The notes beneath the pieces are model-generated. The model saw nothing but the letters and a program-made list of their open reading frames with translations. It did no database searches and was not told the DNA's origin. Below, piece after piece: positions 55,220 to 63,853 of a DNA stretch of 64,000 bases. The translations under genes and the position numbers were made by a program. This DNA comes from Halieaceae bacterium. Lineage in GTDB: Bacteria > Pseudomonadota > Gammaproteobacteria > Pseudomonadales > Halieaceae. Each line of letters opens with the position of its first letter. Positions within the stretch are counted from its first letter, which is position 1. Location: assembly GCA_028280635.1 (NCBI GenBank), contig JANQLM010000011.1, positions 1 through 64,000 of the forward strand, read 5' to 3'.

Positions 55220-55681
55220 CTATGGCTTTTTTGCGCTATGTAAGCTGGCGGCTGTTGGTTGCTTGCCATGAAATCGGTTGGTGGTTTTACTGGGTGTGCC
55301 TGATAGTGCACGCCGAAAACACTCAGCTGCCGGCCCCAACGACAGTTCCCGACGCCGAATAAGGTAGACAGGCATCGGCGTTTCACCACCCCTTCCTATC
55401 CCCTGTGGCGAGATCCTGATGAGGCGCCCTGTCTCAAGGTCGGTTTTCACATGGTGGTACTGCATGCTGCCCCACCCCAACCCGCTGATAATGAGCCTGC
55501 GCTTGGTCTCAAGGTCAGCGACACGCCACGTTCGAGGGCCTCCCACACCGAAGTCGACGCCCGCCGTAACATCCGTTGGATCTGCGATCACGATATTGAG
55601 GTGGTCACTGACATCCACCGGCGATGCCACCTCCGTTAGTGGATGGCCGTCGGCTGCGACAGCCACCAAAGCGGCGCAAGG
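55220..55681 (-). pseudogene. 5'-truncated LysR-family regulator remnant
   Basis: From about 55681 down to 55220 the minus strand encodes the C-terminal half of a LysR substrate-binding domain: VAADGHPLTEVASPV, IVIADPTDVTAGVDFG, GPRTWRVADLETKRRLIISG, LGWGSMQYHHVKTDLETGRL and ELSLGPAAECFRRAL. The helix-turn-helix and the first part of the ligand domain are absent; upstream of 55690 the frame runs into the tetR gene. About 150 residues remain of the usual 300. It is probably a deletion remnant at the island boundary. Confidence 0.75.
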
Positions 55682-55698
55682 CACGCCACGCCCATTGT

Positions 55699-56340
55699 TC
55701 ATGCCGGTGGGCATATACATCCCTGTAGCAGCGTACGCACGGATTGTGCGGCCCAGGCCCCGGGATTCCTGAAGGGCGTTGAATCCACGCACAGATTCGC
55801 TCTCACCATTCCCATCCCCTCCCACATACCCAGGAGCATGTCTGCGAGGTCTGCATGCGCGCAGGCGAACGTGCAGCTTCGGGACGCCTCCGCCCGCCTC
55901 AATACCTCCTGGACATAATCCAGTCCCCGTTGATAGGCAGCGCCGTAAAACGCCCTGGCATTATCCGGGTGCGCCCGTGCTTCCTCGTGCATTAGCAGGC
56001 TGAAATGAAGAATATCCGGTTCGTTCAGGAATGTGAGTAGCCTCGTGCCGTAGTCGACCAAAGCGGCCTCGAGTTCTTCCAGGGTTTCGATCGGCGGCAC
56101 TGAGGCAGGTTCGAAGCGGTCACCCTCCATGGACGTCACCGCCACAAGCACCTCGGACATATTCGGGAAATACTTATACAGCGTCGCCTTTGACACGCCC
56201 GCCTCCTTGCACAGCGCGTCGGTGGAGATTCGACTGAAGCCGACCTCAAAAAAGAGCTTGCGGCCCGCTGTAACAATTCGCTCCTGTGGACTACCCACAT
56301 CATATGGCGCGGTGCCGCGAGTGTTGGATTCTTTATTCAT
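55699..56340 (-). CDS. TetR/AcrR repressor of the RND operon
   Basis: The 213-residue regulator has a TetR helix-turn-helix (ERIVTAGRKLFFEVGFSRIS, TDALCKEAGVSKATLYKYFP) and a C-terminal ligand domain with EEARAHPDNARAFYGAAYQRG and a helix of LADMLLGMWEGM. ATG 56340 is chosen; the frame opens further upstream to 56433 across the operator region. It is divergent from the RND gene, and a 45-bp palindrome between them is the likely shared operator. The upstream part of the LysR remnant abuts its end. Confidence 0.88.
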   Translation of the reverse strand: MNKESNTRGTAPYDVGSPQERIVTAGRKLFFEVGFSRISTDALCKEAGVSKATLYKYFPNMSEVLVAVTSMEGDRFEPASVPPIETLEELEAALVDYGTRLLTFLNEPDILHFSLLMHEEARAHPDNARAFYGAAYQRGLDYVQEVLRRAEASRSCTFACAHADLADMLLGMWEGMGMVRANLCVDSTPFRNPGAWAAQSVRTLLQGCICPPA

Positions 56341-56386
56341 ACAGTTTTTCCGGCCCTGTAAATATCCATTTTTGTGATCCATCTGG

Positions 56387-56431
56387 GTGTACTGTACCGT
56401 ACCGTTCCTTGTACAGTACCGTACAGTACAC
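56387..56431. promoter_or_regulatory. 45-bp palindromic TetR operator between tetR and RND genes
   Basis: GTGTACTGTAC (56387-56397) and GTACAGTACAC (56421-56431) are perfect 11-bp inverted arms, and the internal segments CGTACCGT and GTACAGTACC continue the GTAC rhythm. GTAC occurs six times, so two overlapping TetR dimers could bind. It lies 46 bp before tetR and 17 bp before the RND ATG, where it could block both transcripts. Confidence 0.7.
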
Positions 56432-56448
56432 ATTAGGGGTCGCCACAG

Positions 56449-58821
56449 ATGAAGTCAAACACACTTGAAACCCTTGGCAAGGCTATCGCTGAACTGTCCA
56501 TACGGCTACGGTGGCTTTGCCTGCTATCAGCCACCGCCGCTTGTCTGGGGCTCGGCATGGGCGCCAAATCTCTGCAGTTCGCCGGCGATTACCGGGTCTT
56601 CTTCGGACCGGACAATCCCGACTACCTCGCGAACGAAAACGTCCAGGGGACCTTCGGAAAACCCGACAATATCGCCTTCGTCATCACGCCCAGGGAAGGT
56701 GACATCTACACCGGGGAGACACTCGCTGCGATCTACGCGCTTACCGAGCGCGCCTGGACTCTCCCCTACGTTTCACGCGTGGACAGCATCACCAATTTTC
56801 AGCACACGCGGGGCATTGATGACGAGCTTCTGGTGGAAGACCTCGTGCCCAAGCCGTCGGCCCTGACGTCTGTAGAAATTGCTCACATTCGCAACACGGC
56901 TCACATGGAGCCACTGATCAACGGCTTTATTGTGTCACCGGACGGCGGCGCGGCGTTGATAAACGCGGTCATACAGTTGCCGCCCGACACCCAGAGCGCC
57001 GCCAGTGCAACGGTGGCCGCCGCGCGCGAGATCAAAACAGCGGTTCTGGAAAAGTACCCGGACCATGAGATTCACCTGACCGGCGTCGCGGCGCTGTCGG
57101 CAGCGTTTGAGGAAGCCGGCGTACGGGACTCCTCTACCCTCATCCCCGCCGTATACGCGTTCATTCTGCTGGTGACCCTGGTAGCCCTGCGTTCGCTGTC
57201 GGCCGTCGTCGCGACCCTCCTCGTAATTGCGCTGTCGACCCTGGCCGGGGTTGGCATCGGCGGATTGACCGGCGTTGCGCTGACACCCATTTCCCTGGCG
57301 GCGCCAACGATCATCCTGACGATCGCGGTAGCCGATGCTATCCACATCATCGCCGGTATTCGCACCAAGATGATGACGGGCGCCGCCAAACGGGACGCCA
57401 TTATCGAATCCACGGCAGTGAACTTTGCGCCGATCTCGATTACATCGCTGACCACCGTCATCGGTTTCCTCACGCTTAACTTCTCGGATAGCCCCCCGTT
57501 TCACCACCTGGGCAACATGAGCGCCGCAGGGATTGCTGCTGCCTGGATGTTGTCCGTCACCTTCCTGCCCGCGGCGCTGAGCCTGCTGCCGCTGCGCTTC
57601 AGGCCCAGGGGCAGCGCTGCCAACAGTGCATCGACCAATCGACTGGTGCGCGGCACCGCGAACGCTGTGATAGCGCGGCCGGTGACCATCGCGGTGGCCG
57701 CGCTTACTGCCTATATCGGCGCCGCACTGGCAATACCGACACTCACCGTAAACGATCAGTGGTCACTGTACTTCGATGAGTCCCTCGAGTTCAGGCAGGC
57801 GATCGATGCCTCGCGACCCTTCTTCGGCTCCGACAACATCGAGTTTGTTCTTGATCCGGGCGTGAACGGTGGTGTCACCGATCCTGAGTTTCTGCGCACA
57901 CTGGAAGCGTTCACGGCCTTCCTTCGCACGCAGTCGGATGATGTGGCGCATGTGTTCTCGCTCTCCGACATCGTCAAGCGCCTCAACAAAAACCTCAATG
58001 GGGACGATCCCGCCTACTATCGCCTGCCGGACGACAGCGCGATCGCCTCTCAGTATCTGCTCGTGTACGAGCTATCACTGCCATACGGCCTGGATCTGAA
58101 TGACCGGGTCGATATCGATCGCCGCTCGACCCGCGTGACCGCCACCATGAGAGACATATCAACTGCGGACACCCGCGCCTTCATTCAGCGATCTCGCCAA
58201 TGGTTTGCCGACAACGCTCCCGCGTTTACCCTGGATGTGACCGGCTCCAAGGTGCTCTTTGCGTTCGTCGCGCAACGCAATATCGAAGCGGTGTTCGAGG
58301 GTGCGCTGTACCTGGTCGCAGTGATCTTCGCCATCCTCGCCATCACCTTCAGATCCGTCAGAATCGGCGTGGTGAGCCTGATACCCAACGCGCTGCCCAT
58401 ACTGGCCGCGTTCGGCGTCTGGGCACTGCTGGTGGGCGTGGTTGGCTTCTCTATCGCCGCGGTGGGCGCCGTGGCTGTGGGCTTGATCGTTGACTACACG
58501 GTGCACTTCCTGTCCAAGTACCTGCGCGCCCGCCAACACGCTGGAATGACCCCGGAAGACGCGGTTCGATACGCCTTTGATACTGCCGGCATGGCCATCT
58601 TCTACACCACGGTCATTCTCGTCGCCGGGTTCTGCATTCTGGTCACGTCCACCTTTAAGCTCAACGCCGACCTCGGACTACTCACCGCCATTGCCGTGGT
58701 ACTGGCCATGATCGTGAATTTCACGCTGCTGCCGGCGCTGTTCCTTATTTATGACAAAGCCCTGTCGGTGGCCAGCGAGGCACCGGCGGTTCCCATCAAT
58801 GCACAGGAGACCGTGTTATGA
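56449..58821 (+). CDS. RND-family (MMPL/SSD-like) inner-membrane transporter
   Basis: The 790-residue protein has two repeats, each with one N-terminal helix, a large periplasmic domain (about residues 45-215 and 430-620) and five more helices. Repeat features are DYRVFFGPDNPDY, FQAIDASRPFFGSDN-like, ADAIHIIAGI and GLIVDYTVHFLSKYLRA, with the acidic residue in each fourth helix likely carrying protons. This subgroup moves lipids, hopanoids or hydrophobic compounds rather than drugs. It overlaps the LolA-like gene by ATGA and heads an operon under the adjacent TetR. Confidence 0.88.
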   Translation: MKSNTLETLGKAIAELSIRLRWLCLLSATAACLGLGMGAKSLQFAGDYRVFFGPDNPDYLANENVQGTFGKPDNIAFVITPREGDIYTGETLAAIYALTERAWTLPYVSRVDSITNFQHTRGIDDELLVEDLVPKPSALTSVEIAHIRNTAHMEPLINGFIVSPDGGAALINAVIQLPPDTQSAASATVAAAREIKTAVLEKYPDHEIHLTGVAALSAAFEEAGVRDSSTLIPAVYAFILLVTLVALRSLSAVVATLLVIALSTLAGVGIGGLTGVALTPISLAAPTIILTIAVADAIHIIAGIRTKMMTGAAKRDAIIESTAVNFAPISITSLTTVIGFLTLNFSDSPPFHHLGNMSAAGIAAAWMLSVTFLPAALSLLPLRFRPRGSAANSASTNRLVRGTANAVIARPVTIAVAALTAYIGAALAIPTLTVNDQWSLYFDESLEFRQAIDASRPFFGSDNIEFVLDPGVNGGVTDPEFLRTLEAFTAFLRTQSDDVAHVFSLSDIVKRLNKNLNGDDPAYYRLPDDSAIASQYLLVYELSLPYGLDLNDRVDIDRRSTRVTATMRDISTADTRAFIQRSRQWFADNAPAFTLDVTGSKVLFAFVAQRNIEAVFEGALYLVAVIFAILAITFRSVRIGVVSLIPNALPILAAFGVWALLVGVVGFSIAAVGAVAVGLIVDYTVHFLSKYLRARQHAGMTPEDAVRYAFDTAGMAIFYTTVILVAGFCILVTSTFKLNADLGLLTAIAVVLAMIVNFTLLPALFLIYDKALSVASEAPAVPINAQETVL

Positions 58822-59630
58822 AAACCTTGTTCAAGCCCCTCTTGCTGATCAGCGTATGGGCCAGCGCCGCAGCGTCCTCGCAGCCATCAGCGACGCTCCC
58901 TGAGGACCCTAAAGCGCGTGGTTATGCCATTGCCGAGCGGTCAGACAGGTCAGACGCCGGGTTTGGCAGCTCGTCCGTGAGACTGACGATGACACTTGCT
59001 GACCGCCTCGGCAGGGAAACCGTGCGTGAACTCCAGATCGATACCCTGGAAAAGAAAGGTGAAGGCAACGGAGATCGCGCCATGACCCGTTTCTTTTCCC
59101 CGCCCGACGTGGAAGGTACGGCGCTGCTCTCTCATGCACACATTCTGGAGTCAGATGATCAATGGTTGTACCTGCCCGCGCTGCGGCGGGTAAAGCGCAT
59201 ATCCTCGTCCAATAAATCCGGGCCATTCGTCGGCTCGGAATTCGCCTTCGAGGACCTGACAGCCAACGAGCTCGGCAAGTACGCCTACACCTACCTCGGC
59301 ACGGAGACACTCGACGATGGTACCGAAGTGGACAAGGTGCTCTGTGAGCCACTGTATGAGCGCTCCGGGTACACCAAACTGCATTGTTATTTCGATACGG
59401 AGATTTATCAGAGCAGGAAAGTGGAGTTCTTCGACCGCGGTGGCCTGCTGTTCAAGACGCTGGAACTGACGGACTATCAGGAGTATCCCGGAGGCTACTG
59501 GCGAGCCCACCGGCAAATCATGACCAACCATCTGACCGGCAAGACGACTGTCCTGGATTCAGAGCCTTATGACTTCTCGGTAGACCTGGACCGCCGGGAC
59601 TTTGAGCCCGCCGCACTCGATGCGTTCTGA
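58818..59630 (+). CDS. Outer-membrane lipoprotein-sorting (LolA-like) protein
   Basis: The 270-residue exported protein (signal peptide near residues 1-20) has the LolA-like beta sheet: RLTMTLADRLGRETVRELQID, DRAMTRFFSPPDVEGTALLSH, DQWLYLPALRRVKRISSSNK and SGPFVGSEFAFEDL. Homologues of this subgroup are regularly encoded next to RND transporters and are thought to carry a lipid through the periplasm. It overlaps the RND gene by ATGA and the next gene by 11 bases, so all three are one operon. Substrate unknown. Confidence 0.88.
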   Translation: MKTLFKPLLLISVWASAAASSQPSATLPEDPKARGYAIAERSDRSDAGFGSSSVRLTMTLADRLGRETVRELQIDTLEKKGEGNGDRAMTRFFSPPDVEGTALLSHAHILESDDQWLYLPALRRVKRISSSNKSGPFVGSEFAFEDLTANELGKYAYTYLGTETLDDGTEVDKVLCEPLYERSGYTKLHCYFDTEIYQSRKVEFFDRGGLLFKTLELTDYQEYPGGYWRAHRQIMTNHLTGKTTVLDSEPYDFSVDLDRRDFEPAALDAF

Positions 59631-60825
59631 CAGAATCTGTCTACCGGCACTGGTGGTCACGATGGTTGCCGTGGCCGCCTCCTCATACGCGAGGGGCGGT
59701 ACACGCATCACACCCGAGATTGCACTTGAGGCTCGCTGGTTTCCTGACGATCCACAATTCGAACAACAGTTTGATGGCCTGCAGGCCGGTGTGATCTTCA
59801 GTGGAGACCTTCGCTGGCGCAGCGATGACAGGGCCTCACGTATACGTTTTGAGCCTTATCTCCGGCTGGACAGCCAGGACACGCAGCGCAGCTATTTTGA
59901 TATCCGCGAAGCCAGTTGGACGCATCGGCGTGGAGACTGGGAAGTGCTCGCGGGAGTCGGCCAGGTCTTCTGGGGCGTCGCGGAGTCCAGGAACGTAGTG
60001 GACATCATCAATCAGTTCGACAGCGTAGAGGACTTTGATCAGGAAGAGAAACTGGGACAACCCATGCTGAGGCTGGGGAGGCGGTTTGATCGCGGCACTC
60101 TCGAGGCTTACTACCTGCCCTACTTTAGGGAGCAGCGCCTGCCGGGCGAGGAAGGTCGCCTGAGGGTTGATCCCTTTGTGCAGACTGGCAATCCGGAATT
60201 TGAAAGGAACGGCGACGAATGGGCGGGAGACATCGCTCTCAGGTATGCCGCCACCATGGACCGTTTTGATATTGGCCTGCATGGCTTTCACGGCACCAGC
60301 CGGGAGGCCCTTTTTGTACCGGACCTGGAAGGAGAGCGCTTCACAACCCTGTATCAGCAGCGCTCTCAAATCGGGGTGGATATTCAGTACACGAGCGGCC
60401 CTTGGCTGCTCAAGGCGGAAGGCGTGGCAGCCGATGTATCCGGTGACCGGTTTCTGTCAAGCGTTTACGGGTTCGAGTACACCTTTTTCGGAGTTGCCGG
60501 CTCCCCCCTGGACATCGGCGTAATCGTCGAACACTTCTACGATGACCGGGACAGCACGGAGTCACCCATTACGCTCTTCCAGGACGATGTTTTCCTGGGC
60601 GTACGCATGACGCCGAACGATGTGTATGACACCGAACTCCTGGTGGGCGGGTTCCTCGACACTGAGACCTCAGCGGTCATCGCTTCGATGGAGTTGACCC
60701 GGCGTGTCACCCACTCAACGCTCCTTGAACTGGAGCTGAGGTACTTTAATGACAACGGCGGAGCCCTGGTTACATTTCTCGACAATGACAGCAATGCGCT
60801 TGTGAGACTGACTCATTACTTTTGA
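59620..60825 (+). CDS. Outer-membrane beta-barrel protein of the RND operon
   Basis: The 401-residue product has a signal peptide (MRSDRICLPALVVTMVAVAA...) and alternating beta strands rich in aromatic residues, ending LVRLTHYF with a terminal phenylalanine, the mark of Bam-inserted barrels. Strands such as WEVLAGVGQVFWGVAESRNV and FGYEYTFFG-like (GFEYTFFGVAGS) recall DUF1302-type or porin-like proteins, but I cannot name the family. Position after RND and LolA-like genes suggests an envelope-spanning export route. ATG 59620 overlaps the previous gene by 11 bases. Confidence 0.8.
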   Translation: MRSDRICLPALVVTMVAVAASSYARGGTRITPEIALEARWFPDDPQFEQQFDGLQAGVIFSGDLRWRSDDRASRIRFEPYLRLDSQDTQRSYFDIREASWTHRRGDWEVLAGVGQVFWGVAESRNVVDIINQFDSVEDFDQEEKLGQPMLRLGRRFDRGTLEAYYLPYFREQRLPGEEGRLRVDPFVQTGNPEFERNGDEWAGDIALRYAATMDRFDIGLHGFHGTSREALFVPDLEGERFTTLYQQRSQIGVDIQYTSGPWLLKAEGVAADVSGDRFLSSVYGFEYTFFGVAGSPLDIGVIVEHFYDDRDSTESPITLFQDDVFLGVRMTPNDVYDTELLVGGFLDTETSAVIASMELTRRVTHSTLLELELRYFNDNGGALVTFLDNDSNALVRLTHYF

Positions 60826-61085
60826 ATCCCGCCCGGGATGTGCCACACCAACCACAGGCCTCACACTATCGAGTGTCGAGGGGGATTGCTCGCGCACCGC
60901 TCTTCAAGCCTGGACTCGTCCCGCCCTGCGTCGAGGAATGGAAACGCCTCAACCCACTGGCAGGCACCGCGCCGGGGTTCCCCGCCAATGTGCTGCGCTG
61001 CGAGACGCGGTCTATCGACGCCCCCATAAAGCACAAACGTGCTACGCTTGAATGGCTTGCCATGCGACCAGAAGGTGTCAACGCT

Positions 61086-61625
61086 ATGTGGGTACAGTTG
61101 AAATTCCTGGCATCCGCGGCGGTATTTTTCTCACTGTGGCATCCACTGACTGCCCCTGCCGAAACCGCGTCATTCATAGTTACGCTCGAAGTGCTGGAGT
61201 ATGACTGCGCCAACAGGCCGCAACAGCTGGCGGCCTGTAATTCAGCCCTAAAGGGAGCCTCGCTGTCATCGCCTGACCTGGCGAAGCTGGATGCAGCAGC
61301 CGGAGCGGAGTCTGTTGCCAGCTATGGCACAGCGGTCGAACCCTGGTCCAGCCACGCCGGCATCTTCTGCGGTGAAAACAGATCCTTCACGGTGGATTTC
61401 GAGACTGGCGAGCCCGAGGACAGCCACTATCTCATCGAGCTGGCCTATGAGTACACGGATGAAGACAAGGACATCATGGCCGGCAGTACGTCAGTGAAGG
61501 TACTCCCGGGGGAGGCACCCAGCATAGTGGGAGGCGCCTTGACCACACTGGATACTGAAATCGAAGGGCGTACACAAACCGTATCCTCACTGCGGCTGGT
61601 GTTGCTCAGCACGGAAGTCCTCTAG
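61086..61625 (+). CDS. Small secreted protein with EVLEYDC motif (paralogue 1)
   Basis: The 179-residue product has a signal peptide (MWVQLKFLASAAVFF..., cleavage near PAETA) and a mature part beginning FIVTLEVLEYDCANRPQQ. It has three cysteines in the mature chain and a beta-rich look (RSFTVDFETG, HYLIELAYEY, SSLRLVLLST). A second gene at 63854 starts its mature part with VTVEVLEFDC, so the two are related. ATG 61086 is chosen; the open frame upstream to 60822 shows no family similarity. Function unknown. Confidence 0.6.
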   Translation: MWVQLKFLASAAVFFSLWHPLTAPAETASFIVTLEVLEYDCANRPQQLAACNSALKGASLSSPDLAKLDAAAGAESVASYGTAVEPWSSHAGIFCGENRSFTVDFETGEPEDSHYLIELAYEYTDEDKDIMAGSTSVKVLPGEAPSIVGGALTTLDTEIEGRTQTVSSLRLVLLSTEVL

Positions 61626-61824
61626 CCAACTCCAGCGCCGATGCTATGGCGCTCTTTAATGCGGCCGCGTCAGGAGCGGAAAATCCCCGGTAATTCTTCG
61701 CGCTATTTCTGAGCTGTCGCCACAAAAAAGTGACACAGGTTCGATCCCCGGTCTTTGCCGCTTGCGCGGCTTCCTCCCTATTCGCTTAGCTGCACCAATA
61801 AGCATAAGAGCGCGGGGAAAAATC

Positions 61825-63627
61825 ATGCGTAGCGCTGCATTACTCTTGCTGGCGGCGATGCTGCAACCAGCCCTGTCATGGTCACAAGCGAATGACGACG
61901 GGAAGCCTCTGCACGGTCCCAGGCCAGGTGAGCTGAAGGTAGAAATCCTGTCGCCTGTCCCAGGCCAGTTCCTGCCCGGCGACAATCGCCGCCTTGTTGT
62001 GGACGGCGGCGCCTCGAGTATTGGTGGTATTCGCCACCTCGATCTGGTCTTTGTACTCGACAGTTCCAAGAGCCTGTACCGGACCGACCCGGAAAACTAT
62101 CTCAGCGTCGGTACCGTCGGTCTTATCGAAAACCTGCACGCGAAGAGCGACATCCAGATAGGCGTGGTCAGCTTTGACTACAAGGCGCAGTTGCTGCAGG
62201 CATTGACCCATGACAGACGGATAGCGATAACGGCGCTTGAAAACCTCGATCGCGACGGCGGCACCGATATTGCCGAGGGCATCACCGCCGCACTGGCGGA
62301 GCTGGCGGCCAACGCCCGGCCCGGTTCATCTCGCGCCATCATGCTGTTTACCGACGGCCGATCCAGCGAACGCAAGACTCGTGAGGCCATGCAGCAGGCG
62401 CGTGCCAGCGGTGTGGCCATACACACCCTGCAATTGGGTGATGATGAAGACGGTACTGAAATTCTCCGGGAGGTGGCTGACGGTACCGGTGGCAGCTTTA
62501 TCCAGGTCACCGACCCAACCGGACTCCCCCAGGCCTTTCTCGATTTGCGCACCACCGGTGTCGAAGCCGTCGCACTCACGGTCAATGGCGGGGAACTGAT
62601 ACCCGCCCGCCTCGCCGGCGGCAGCTTTAGCGCGCCGGTCACGCTGCAACCCGGTGAAAATCGCATTCTCGCCATCGCCACCGGCCTCGACGGCAAGACG
62701 GCCAGCACCGAGGTGCTGGTCAACTCCGGGCCGCCCAATTGCGCCGCACTGGAGGTGCACGCGTTTCGCGACGGGCTGCCTACCGCTTTCCTGGACGAGC
62801 GCTCCATCCAGATTGTGGTGGATGCTTCCCGCAGCATGTGGGGGCGGATGCAGGGCGAGCCCAAAATGAGCGTGGCGAGGGAAACACTATTGAGCGCGTC
62901 AGAGCAATTCCCAGGTCACTCGCGACTGGCCCTGCGCGCCTACGGCAACAGCAGCGACAGCAAACAGCGGGACTGCATGGACTCCTCGCTGCTGGTGGAT
63001 TTTGGCCGCAACAACCACGCCGGCATCGCCCAGGCCATCGGCGGACTCCGGCCACTGGGACAAACCCCGCTGGCCTATGCCCTCAGCCAGGCTGGGGAAG
63101 ACTTCCAGAACATTGACGGCGACAAGGCCGTGGTGCTGGTGACGGACGGTATCGAGAGCTGCGGCGGAGATCCGGTCGCCGAGGCTAGCCGTCTGCGCAG
63201 CCAGGGCGTTGCAATCCACGTGATTGGATTTGGTATGGGCAGCAGGGCAGATGAGGATACCGCCAGTCTGGAAGCCATTGCCCGGGCCGGCGACGGCCGC
63301 TTCTTCATGGCGGGCAGCGCCGAGGAGCTCAAGCACGCGCTGGCGGGGACTGTGGGTACAGCATTCCGGATTTACGATGGCATTCGGCTGGTGGGCAGCG
63401 GCGTGCTGGGCGCTGACGAGCCCATACTGCTGCCCGAGGGTCAGTACCTCGTGGAAATGGACACCTCGCCCCCGCAGGAATTGGCGGTGTCACTGGTGCC
63501 GGGCGAAAAACTGACACTGACTCTTGAAAAGCACGACTGGGACCTGAGCGAAAGACAGCGCCGGGAAACCGTGGGTTACACGCCCTGCCCCCAGCACCCG
63601 AGCGGAGCCGTCGTCGCCGAACGCTGA
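61825..63627 (+). CDS. Secreted protein with two von Willebrand A domains
   Basis: The 600-residue product has a signal peptide (MRSAALLLLAAMLQPALSWSQ). VWA 1 (about residues 74-250) has the MIDAS motif DSSKS (D79 region), with DGGTDIAEGI and LFTDGRSSER. A beta domain follows (residues 250-320), then VWA 2 (about 327-510) with VVDASRSMWGRM, LGQTPLAYAL and LVTDGIESCGGD. The C-terminus is a short beta domain. VWA proteins bind metal-dependent partners outside the cell or in the periplasm. It is flanked by two related small secreted proteins, which may be partners. ATG 61825 is chosen for the signal peptide. Confidence 0.82.
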   Translation: MRSAALLLLAAMLQPALSWSQANDDGKPLHGPRPGELKVEILSPVPGQFLPGDNRRLVVDGGASSIGGIRHLDLVFVLDSSKSLYRTDPENYLSVGTVGLIENLHAKSDIQIGVVSFDYKAQLLQALTHDRRIAITALENLDRDGGTDIAEGITAALAELAANARPGSSRAIMLFTDGRSSERKTREAMQQARASGVAIHTLQLGDDEDGTEILREVADGTGGSFIQVTDPTGLPQAFLDLRTTGVEAVALTVNGGELIPARLAGGSFSAPVTLQPGENRILAIATGLDGKTASTEVLVNSGPPNCAALEVHAFRDGLPTAFLDERSIQIVVDASRSMWGRMQGEPKMSVARETLLSASEQFPGHSRLALRAYGNSSDSKQRDCMDSSLLVDFGRNNHAGIAQAIGGLRPLGQTPLAYALSQAGEDFQNIDGDKAVVLVTDGIESCGGDPVAEASRLRSQGVAIHVIGFGMGSRADEDTASLEAIARAGDGRFFMAGSAEELKHALAGTVGTAFRIYDGIRLVGSGVLGADEPILLPEGQYLVEMDTSPPQELAVSLVPGEKLTLTLEKHDWDLSERQRRETVGYTPCPQHPSGAVVAER

Positions 63628-63853
63628 TCGAATGTGCCCGGAGCATCGTGCTGATGTCTTCCGCGGCAAGGCCTGTTCCTTGCAGAATATCCACCTGGCC
63701 CAGCACGGGAAAACCCCGGTACACCACCTGGCGCTGTCGGCGCGCTGTGATCATTTGCTCCGAGCGGCTCGACGATGTATTGGTATCGTGCCGGTTCACT
63801 GGTGATCGATCGGCAACGCTGCGGGGCCGGGAACGAAGGTAGGGAGATATAGC

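Noticed and set aside
61739..61762. GGTTCGATCCCCGG resembling a tRNA T-arm
   Set aside because: The flanking bases do not pair as a T-stem, and no D-arm, anticodon arm or acceptor stem could be built upstream.
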